DNA from: Ruminococcus sp. UBA4350
GTDB taxonomy: Bacteria; Bacillota; Clostridia; Oscillospirales; Ruminococcaceae
Direction: 5' to 3'
DNA length: 39,037 nucleotides
Assembly (NCBI GenBank): GCA_002394125.1
Contig: DGSY01000204.1
Span: 13,846 to 52,882 of the forward strand
Shown: one piece after another, positions 34,133 through 39,037 of the stretch
Layout: each line of letters opens with the position of its first letter
How positions within the stretch are numbered: the stretch's first letter is position 1
The notes under the pieces: generated by a model
What the model was told of the DNA's origin: nothing
The model's input: the letters and a program-made list of their open reading frames with translations, nothing else
The model's database searches: none
Position numbers and translations under genes: made by a program

Positions 34133-35452
34133 TCAGCTTTCTCCGCCCTGCGGCTTATTGCCGTCGTGACCGCCGCGGTGATTCTGCCAGCGGCGATTGT
34201 TGGGACGGTGCGGCCTGCGGTTCTCGCCGGCCGGCTTTTCGGTATCACTGCGCTGCGCGGCTGCGCGCTCCGGATGCTCCACAACAGCGCGGTGCTCGGT
34301 GAAATCCATATCTGTGAAGGCGGGCGCATGATGCACGGGCTTCGGCGGCTGCGGCGCGGCATTTTGCTGCTGGCGGTTCTCGCCGAATTCCGGATGCAGC
34401 GCTGCACCGGTCTGCTTGGCTGGCTTCGCCGGCTGCGGCCTGTCGGCCTTCGGCTTATCCGGCTGCGGACGCTCGTTTCTCGGCTTTTCATTCTGCGGCT
34501 TTTCGGCGGACTGCTGCTTCTGATTTCTCGGCGGACGCTGCTTTTCGGGCTTGTCCTGCTTCTCCGGCTTGGCGGCATCGGGCTTTGCGGCGGGTGTCCG
34601 CTTATCGCGCAGATCCTCCTTTGTCATCCGCCGGCTCACATCCTGAAGCCGCTCGACCTTATCGCGGTGGATCGTGATCGGGATATCGGAATTCTCCGGC
34701 TTGACGCGGAGATTGCCGGTCACGAGATTTGCCTCCATGACATAGGCGCGGAGCGGTCTGTCGCCCGGCAGGATGACCGTCGAGCCGACCTTCGGCGTCA
34801 TGCGGATCAGCTCCTCATAGACGGGGCTTTCATAGCGCAGGCAGCACATCAGTCTGCCGCAGGCACCGGAGATCTTGGTTGGATTCAGCGCGAGCCCCTG
34901 CTCCTTCGCCATTTTGATCGAGATCGGCTGGAAGCTGTTGAGATAGCCCTTGCAGCAGAATTCTCTGCCGCAGATGCCGAGACCGCCCAGCAGCTTTGCC
35001 TCATCGCGGTCGCCGATCTGCCGCAGCTCGATCCGGACATGGAATGCGAGTGCGAGATCCTTGACCAGCTCGCGGAAATCGACGCGCGATTCCGCCGTAA
35101 AATAAAAGATCAGCTTATTGCTGTCGAAGCCGCATTCGACATCGACAAGACGCATCGGCAGGCCGCGTGCCTCGATCCGTTCGGCACAGACGCGCATCGC
35201 CTCCGCCATATAAGCGCGGTTCTTTTCAAGTGTTTGCAGATCCTCCTCATTTGCGAGCCGGAGGATCGGCTTCAGCGGTGCGGTGACACTGTCATCCGGC
35301 ACTGCGTGGCGCCGTGCCGCGACCTCACCGCATTCGGGACCGCGTGCCGTTTCCACGACGACATAGCTGCCCTCCGCGGGATTTAAGTCGCCCGGCGCAA
35401 AATAATACATCTTGCCGCCGCTTTTGAATTTGACTCCGATTACTTCGATCAT
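34133..35452 (-). CDS. ricT: RicT/YaaT-like PSP1-domain protein with long basic tail
   Basis: RicT forms, with RicA and RicF, an iron-sulphur complex that guides RNase Y in Bacillus and affects sporulation and competence. This 439-residue version starts MIEVIGVKFKSGGKMYYFAP and has the PSP1 core (VDVECGFDSNKLIFYFTAES, FRELVKDLALAFHVRIELRQ). Its cluster cysteines are Cys161, 166, 167, 198, 203 and 204 (CGREFCC and ACGRLMCC). Counted from ATG 35452 they fall at the family's usual positions, which favours this start over ATG 35464 or GTG 35509. Residues 280-439 are a Lys/Pro/Gln/Arg/His-rich low-complexity tail; the Bacillus protein is much shorter. Confidence 0.93.
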   Translation of the reverse strand: MIEVIGVKFKSGGKMYYFAPGDLNPAEGSYVVVETARGPECGEVAARRHAVPDDSVTAPLKPILRLANEEDLQTLEKNRAYMAEAMRVCAERIEARGLPMRLVDVECGFDSNKLIFYFTAESRVDFRELVKDLALAFHVRIELRQIGDRDEAKLLGGLGICGREFCCKGYLNSFQPISIKMAKEQGLALNPTKISGACGRLMCCLRYESPVYEELIRMTPKVGSTVILPGDRPLRAYVMEANLVTGNLRVKPENSDIPITIHRDKVERLQDVSRRMTKEDLRDKRTPAAKPDAAKPEKQDKPEKQRPPRNQKQQSAEKPQNEKPRNERPQPDKPKADRPQPAKPAKQTGAALHPEFGENRQQQNAAPQPPKPVHHAPAFTDMDFTEHRAVVEHPERAAAQRSDTEKPAGENRRPHRPNNRRWQNHRGGHDGNKPQGGES

Positions 35453-35498
35453 GTTATCAACCATCCATATATAGTTTCCGGTTGCACGGGCAGACCGG

Positions 35499-36479
35499 TT
35501 ATGCTTCACAGAGTGCTGCGCAGAGTGCCGATGCGGTCAGCGCTGCACTGACATTGCCTTCAAGATCCGAGAATGCCTCGGTGACTGCGCCGTGCATCCG
35601 CATGACTCTGCGCGGCGTGAGCTTTGCAGCGAGCGCCTCCGCAGCCGCACGGTCACAGCCGAGCCGCCGGAATTCTCCATCCAGCGAAAAAACTGCGGCA
35701 TCGCGGAGCTGACAGTCAAACAGCTCCAGTGTCCGGCGGAAAAGGTCTTTATCGGCGGCCGCAGATGTCAGCAGACGCAGCAGATCATATTCCTGCATCT
35801 GCGCGAGTGCGGAGGTCAGCGCCGCGGCGGTATCCGATGCCGTCCGCAGCATTTCATCGCTGAGATATTCAATGCATTTTCCGATATTGCCGCCGAAGCG
35901 GGAGACAGCCGCCTGAATATCCGCGGCGGGATAATCCCGTGCCGTCAGCGCAGAAACGCATTCCGGCTCCGTGACCGGAAAGACCGCCTTCGCTGTCATA
36001 CGCGAAAGCAGCGTCGGGAGCAATGTGCCGATCGTCTCCGCCGTAAAGACAAAGCAGGCGTGTGCGGGCGGCTCCTCGACGGATTTCAGCAGCGCATTCT
36101 GTGCCTGAATGCTCATGCCGTCCGCATCGGGAAAGAGGAAGATGCGAATATCGCCGTTGTTCGGCAGGATCGCCGCTTCTCTGCGGATCTCGCGCACCGT
36201 CTCGACGGAATAGCCCATTTTCTTGCCGGAATGCTCCGCCGTCATCACATCGGGATGTGTGCCGTGCAGGATCAGCCGGCAGTTTTTGCATTTGCCGCAG
36301 GGGGCATTTGCTTCGTCCTCGCAGAGAACGAGCATCGTGAACCACTGTGCGAGCAGCTTTTTGCCGCAGCCGCGTTCACCGTGCAGCAGCAGGGCATGCG
36401 GCAAATGATTCTGCTGCCGCATCAGGCGGAGTTCGGAAAGCAGCGCTTGATTACCGGCGATTTGCGGCAAAGTGCTCAC
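35499..36479 (-). CDS. holB: DNA polymerase III delta-prime subunit
   Basis: This 326-residue AAA+ subunit of the clamp loader helps place DnaN on DNA. It begins at GTG 36479, whose bases overlap the darA stop (GTGA). The nucleotide loop is HGERGCGKK (33-41). Zinc-type cysteines lie at 53, 61, 64 and 67 (CGKCKNC). Sequence stretches NALLKSVEEPPAHACFVFTA and LLPTLLSRMTAKAVF are typical, although the usual SRC arginine-finger motif reads SRM. The pairing of darA, holB and ricT in one operon is common in Firmicutes. A ricA-like gene or tmk, often nearby, is not present. Confidence 0.93.
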   Translation of the reverse strand: MSTLPQIAGNQALLSELRLMRQQNHLPHALLLHGERGCGKKLLAQWFTMLVLCEDEANAPCGKCKNCRLILHGTHPDVMTAEHSGKKMGYSVETVREIRREAAILPNNGDIRIFLFPDADGMSIQAQNALLKSVEEPPAHACFVFTAETIGTLLPTLLSRMTAKAVFPVTEPECVSALTARDYPAADIQAAVSRFGGNIGKCIEYLSDEMLRTASDTAAALTSALAQMQEYDLLRLLTSAAADKDLFRRTLELFDCQLRDAAVFSLDGEFRRLGCDRAAAEALAAKLTPRRVMRMHGAVTEAFSDLEGNVSAALTASALCAALCEA

Positions 36480-36808
36480 AGCTTTTCAAACCGTTCAATA
36501 TTGGTCACAAAGACCGTTGCACCGCCGACCGGCACTTCCAGGGGCATTGTCGGCATCTGACCGGTCAGCGGAGAGCCGTAGGAAGGGGTATTGGGCACAA
36601 ACTGCTTTCTGTGGTGACATTTTTGCTGCACAATGCCGATCACCGCATCCACCTGATCTTCTTCCACACAGATCAGGAACGTTGTATTACCGGAGCTTAA
36701 AAAGCTGCCGAATGATGCGAGCTTCGTTGCACGAAAACCGTTTTTGGAAAGTGCCTTGGAAACAGCAGCACTGTCATCACCGTTTACGACTGCAAAGACC
36801 AGTTTCAT
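36476..36808 (-). CDS. darA: Cyclic di-AMP receptor DarA (PstA)
   Basis: This 110-residue PII-like protein (DUF970, YaaQ) binds cyclic di-AMP in Bacillus, Staphylococcus and Listeria; its downstream partner is not established. The conserved start MKLVFAVVNGDDSAAVSKAL, then NGFRATKLASFGSFLSSGNT and TFLICVEEDQVD, fit the family. The C-terminal 50 residues include the VGGATVFVTNIERFEKL end. The length is standard. GAGGTCG precedes the ATG. It opens a three-gene operon with holB and ricT and has its own promoter at 36897-36925. Confidence 0.93.
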   Translation of the reverse strand: MKLVFAVVNGDDSAAVSKALSKNGFRATKLASFGSFLSSGNTTFLICVEEDQVDAVIGIVQQKCHHRKQFVPNTPSYGSPLTGQMPTMPLEVPVGGATVFVTNIERFEKL

Positions 36809-36896
36809 TTATGGATCGACCTCATTTCTATATGTTCTGCGTTTATCATACCGCAAATAGGGGATGCTGTATGAAAGGACAGGCTACCCCATATTC

Positions 36897-36925
36897 AGTA
36901 TACCATAAAACGCATAATTATGCAA
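36897..36925 (-). promoter_or_regulatory. Promoter of the darA-holB-ricT operon
   Basis: On the minus strand TTGCAT (36925-36920) and TATACT (36902-36897) are spaced by 17 bp, about 90 bases upstream of darA. Confidence 0.75.
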
Positions 36926-36947
36926 GTGGCAATTTCAAAGGAACCGG

Positions 36948-37307
36948 TCAGAAGATGGTCAATTCCTGTCGCCGCAGCCATTCCAGATCCGCCCGCACGG
37001 CATAAAGACCCGCCTGCATTTCGTCGCTTTGCTCAGTATAATGCGCCCGGAGCTGCCTGATCTCCGCGTTGATCTCGATCAGTTGCTGATTCGGGATAAA
37101 AAAGCGCAGAAGCAGCCGGTTTTTCTCCCAGTCTTTTTCCAGAGCCGAAAGCTGCTGCAAAACGGCATCATCCGGTGCCGCAAGAACGGCATCTGCATGG
37201 CGCATGAGGTCAGAGCAGCAGCGCCGGACGGCAGCAACCGACCATCCGGTGAGCAGCAAGATGCCGCAAAGCACACCGCATGCAATTTGGATCCGCACAT
37301 TTTTCAC
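36948..37307 (-). CDS. DUF4363 family protein
   Basis: This 119-residue protein has one N-terminal membrane segment or signal anchor (about 6-25, IACGVLCGILLLTGWSVAAV) and a helical soluble part with the family pattern LSALEKDWEKNRLLLRFFIP. The start is GTG 37307: AAAGGAG lies seven bases upstream and the GTG overlaps the stop of the DUF421 gene (GTGA). A longer frame from ATG 37337 would translate through that ribosome binding site. DUF4363 genes often sit beside DUF421 genes in Clostridia, as here. Its function is unknown. Confidence 0.82.
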   Translation of the reverse strand: MKNVRIQIACGVLCGILLLTGWSVAAVRRCCSDLMRHADAVLAAPDDAVLQQLSALEKDWEKNRLLLRFFIPNQQLIEINAEIRQLRAHYTEQSDEMQAGLYAVRADLEWLRRQELTIF

Positions 37308-37981
37308 GCATTTTCTCCTTTCCGGATCAGGCTGCAAACGCCGTTTGCATCGGCGGTCAGCAAAAACACATCCGCTTCCGTCAGATGTTTTTGCCGGAGC
37401 AACTGCCGCAAACGTGCCTGCGTAAACCCGATTGTCCGCATACCTTCCGCATTGATGCTGCCGTCAGCGATCACCACTTCCGGCGGATCGTCATTCGGCA
37501 CCTGCAAATTCAGATCGCCGCAGGTGGCAGGTCTTGCATCCGCCATCTGATAAGCAGAGACTTGTCCGTTTGTTTCCACCAGTGCAAGCTGCACCGTGCT
37601 CAGATCGAAGATTCCCTGTCCGCGCAGCGCCGTCATCAGGTCTTCCAGAGAAAACCGCAGATTTTTCATCACTTGCTGATCGGGTTTACCGTTCCGGATG
37701 ATGATCTGCGGCGTACCGGAAACCAAATGCCGCAGTTTCCGGCATTTCAGCACGCCCCACGAAAGCAGCACCTCAAAGCAGATCAGCAGCAGCATAGGCA
37801 CGATGCCGGTCAACAGCGGCAGATTCTGATCTTCCAGCGGCAGCGTTGCAATATTGGAAATCAGCATCGTCACGACCAATTCGGTGGGCTGCAATTCCCC
37901 GATCTGCCGTTTTCCCATCAGCCGGATCCCGAAAATGACGATCGGATACAGGATCATCACACGCAAAACACTGGTCAGCAC
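37304..37981 (-). CDS. DUF421 membrane protein (YetF/YkjA family)
   Basis: This 225-residue protein has three membrane segments at the N-terminus (about 4-20, 34-48 and 57-75) followed by the cytosolic DUF421 domain: LVSGTPQIIIRNGKPDQQVM, then NLRFSLEDLMTALRGQGIFDL and a strand-rich section. The family motif MGKRQIGELQPTELVVTMLIS in the first part is very well conserved (core GKRQIGELQPTEL). The GTG start at 37981 follows GAGGGGG. An overlapping ATG two bases earlier reads ATG-TGC-TGA and stops. Its function is unknown, though several relatives are linked to sporulation or germination in Bacillus. Confidence 0.88.
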   Translation of the reverse strand: MLTSVLRVMILYPIVIFGIRLMGKRQIGELQPTELVVTMLISNIATLPLEDQNLPLLTGIVPMLLLICFEVLLSWGVLKCRKLRHLVSGTPQIIIRNGKPDQQVMKNLRFSLEDLMTALRGQGIFDLSTVQLALVETNGQVSAYQMADARPATCGDLNLQVPNDDPPEVVIADGSINAEGMRTIGFTQARLRQLLRQKHLTEADVFLLTADANGVCSLIRKGENA

Positions 37982-38009
37982 ATTGATACCCCCTCAAATC
38001 GAGCCGGAT

Positions 38010-38858
38010 TCACACGGCTTCTGCATCTTCATATGAGAAATGCGGCTGCAAGGCAAGATTCAGGCTCATTGCAATGAGCTTTGCCGCATGATGCAGCAAC
38101 TGGTCGATATTCCGCGGCGTGACCATCATATTCGGCGTATCATGCAGATCCGCCCCGACGGTCTGCCGCACCATGGTATGCAGATCCACGACCGTCGGCA
38201 CACCGATGGCAATGACCGGGATGCCGAGTGTCCGCCGGCTCAGTTCCGCCCGTTTATTATGCACACCGCTGCCGGGCGAGATGCCTGCATCCGAGATCTG
38301 GATGGTTGTCCCGAGCCTGTGCAGATCCGAGCAGGCGAGTGCATCCACAGCGATCACGCCGGCAGGCTGCACAGTATTGCGCAGGGAAGAAATGAGCTCT
38401 GCTGTTTCGATTCCGGTTTGCCCGAGCACGCCGTTTGCCAGCACACTGACCGGACGCAGCCCGCGCAAAAACGCCGTATCCGGATCATTTTCCTGCAATT
38501 CCTGCCGCAGATGTCTGGTTGCAAGCACCTGATTAACAGTTTCGGGGCCGAGCGCATCGGGCGTAATATCCGCATTGCCCAATCCGACCACAAGCACCGC
38601 GCCGTCCGGCAGCAGTGTACGCAGTTCGCCTGCCAATTCCGTCACCTGTCTGCGGAGTGCGGCACCGGTATGGTGCAGATTGAGCTGCTCCAGCGTCAGA
38701 TATTTGCCCTTTCCGCGCCCGATGGCAGCGCCGTGCGCATCCGAATCAATGTCGATTTCCGTAATGCGGAAGGCATCTCCGCGCTGTTTCAGGGAAATGC
38801 CGTCATATTTTTCATGATCCTGCACGCATTCCAGTGCCAAATCTGTGCGTTGATACAT
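38010..38858 (-). CDS. gpr: Spore germination protease GPR
   Basis: This 282-residue enzyme (peptidase family A25) degrades small acid-soluble spore proteins at germination. Recognisable parts are YQRTDLALE at the start, VVGLGNADITPDALGPETVN, PVSVLANGVLGQTGIETAE, VIAVDALACSDLHRLGTTIQ, the ISDAGISPGSGVHNKR motif and GIPVIAIGVPTVVD. ATG 38858 is preceded by GAGGTGGAG; an in-frame GTG at 38867 lies within that site and is less likely. The presence of gpr shows a spore-forming lineage. It leads an operon with the DUF421 and DUF4363 genes. I did not see a clear sigma-G promoter. Confidence 0.95.
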   Translation of the reverse strand: MYQRTDLALECVQDHEKYDGISLKQRGDAFRITEIDIDSDAHGAAIGRGKGKYLTLEQLNLHHTGAALRRQVTELAGELRTLLPDGAVLVVGLGNADITPDALGPETVNQVLATRHLRQELQENDPDTAFLRGLRPVSVLANGVLGQTGIETAELISSLRNTVQPAGVIAVDALACSDLHRLGTTIQISDAGISPGSGVHNKRAELSRRTLGIPVIAIGVPTVVDLHTMVRQTVGADLHDTPNMMVTPRNIDQLLHHAAKLIAMSLNLALQPHFSYEDAEAV

Positions 38859-38984
38859 AAACTCCACCTCATCATCCCGATGTCATCCGCATGCAGCGGC
38901 AGTTCCGGCAGAACCCGTCCGATTGATTGTGCATCCTGCTGAAAAAGCGTGTAAAAACGGATGAAAATTCCGCATTTTGCCATC

Positions 38985-39013
38985 TTGCATTTTTGAAAAA
39001 ATCCTGATATAAT
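38985..39013 (+). promoter_or_regulatory. Promoter reading out of the window
   Basis: TTGCAT (38985-38990) and TATAAT (39008-39013) are spaced by 17 bp, with TG one base before the -10 box. The gene it serves lies beyond the edge. In many Firmicutes rpsT is divergent from gpr, which makes rpsT a plausible target. Confidence 0.8.
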
Positions 39014-39037
39014 AATAGTTGGTTTGGCAGCATGTAA

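Noticed and set aside
33694..34578. Minus-strand frame with a 24-residue protein repeat
   Set aside because: The repeat is forced by the 72-bp DNA unit being a multiple of three. The frame crosses the ricT terminator and overlaps ricT out of frame, with no ribosome binding site.
33401..35386. Open frame of 661 codons on the plus strand
   Set aside because: It runs through the GGDEF promoter, the tandem repeats and antisense of ricT, with Arg/Leu-rich sequence and no domain.

Overview
The window is a chromosomal origin region from a spore-forming Firmicute. Family-level evidence points to the Oscillospiraceae/Ruminococcaceae (a Ruminococcus-like genome): the dnaA-dnaN-S4-recF-remB-gyrB-gyrA order, the rpmH-rnpA-yidD-yidC-jag-mnmE-mnmG-rsmG block, a spore germination protease (gpr), a pstA/darA-holB-ricT operon, consensus sigma-A promoters and strong AGGAGG-type ribosome binding sites. 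The assignment rests on gene content and my recall of these families, not on a search.

Layout. (1) 1-7261, plus strand: end of rpmH, then rnpA, yidD, yidC, jag/khpB, mnmE, mnmG and rsmG (translation, RNase P, membrane insertion and tRNA modification). Four parS-type palindromes lie in the mnmE-mnmG gap and right after rsmG, yet no parA/parB follows. (2) 7577-10171: a consensus promoter drives an LCP-family cell-wall ligase gene and a WYL-domain regulator translationally coupled to it. (3) 10213-13537, minus strand: an aminotransferase, a small membrane protein and serS as one operon. (4) 13681-24805, plus strand: dnaA with its promoter; a 558-bp dnaA-dnaN gap carrying the replication origin (DnaA-box-like sites, a DnaA-trio and an AT-rich unwinding tract); dnaN, an S4-domain gene, recF, remB, gyrB, two YcxB-like membrane proteins and gyrA. 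(5) 24825-29777, plus strand: two small membrane proteins, deoC, a phosphopantetheinyl transferase, an SDR oxidoreductase, an unknown protein and purB. (6) 29778-31496: a chain of RNA-like hairpins, then a promoter and a VanY-type D,D-carboxypeptidase with an Ig-like domain. (7) 31571-33656, minus strand: a soluble protein that fuses a LacI-type sugar-binding sensor to a GGDEF diguanylate cyclase. (8) 33660-34132: non-coding DNA with 72-bp tandem repeats. (9) 34062-36925, minus strand: darA (c-di-AMP receptor), holB and ricT. (10) 36948-38858, minus strand: gpr, a DUF421 membrane protein and a DUF4363 protein. A plus-strand promoter at the right edge leads out of the window.

The most notable points are the soluble sensor-GGDEF fusion, the parS cluster without adjacent parAB, a B. 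subtilis-like unwinding module at oriC, a GyrA whose two quinolone-contact positions are Ala and Met, an archaeal-looking SerRS, YcxB-like genes wedged between gyrB and gyrA, and two unexplained intergenic repeat/hairpin elements. I saw no insertion sequence, prophage, CRISPR array, tRNA or rRNA gene.
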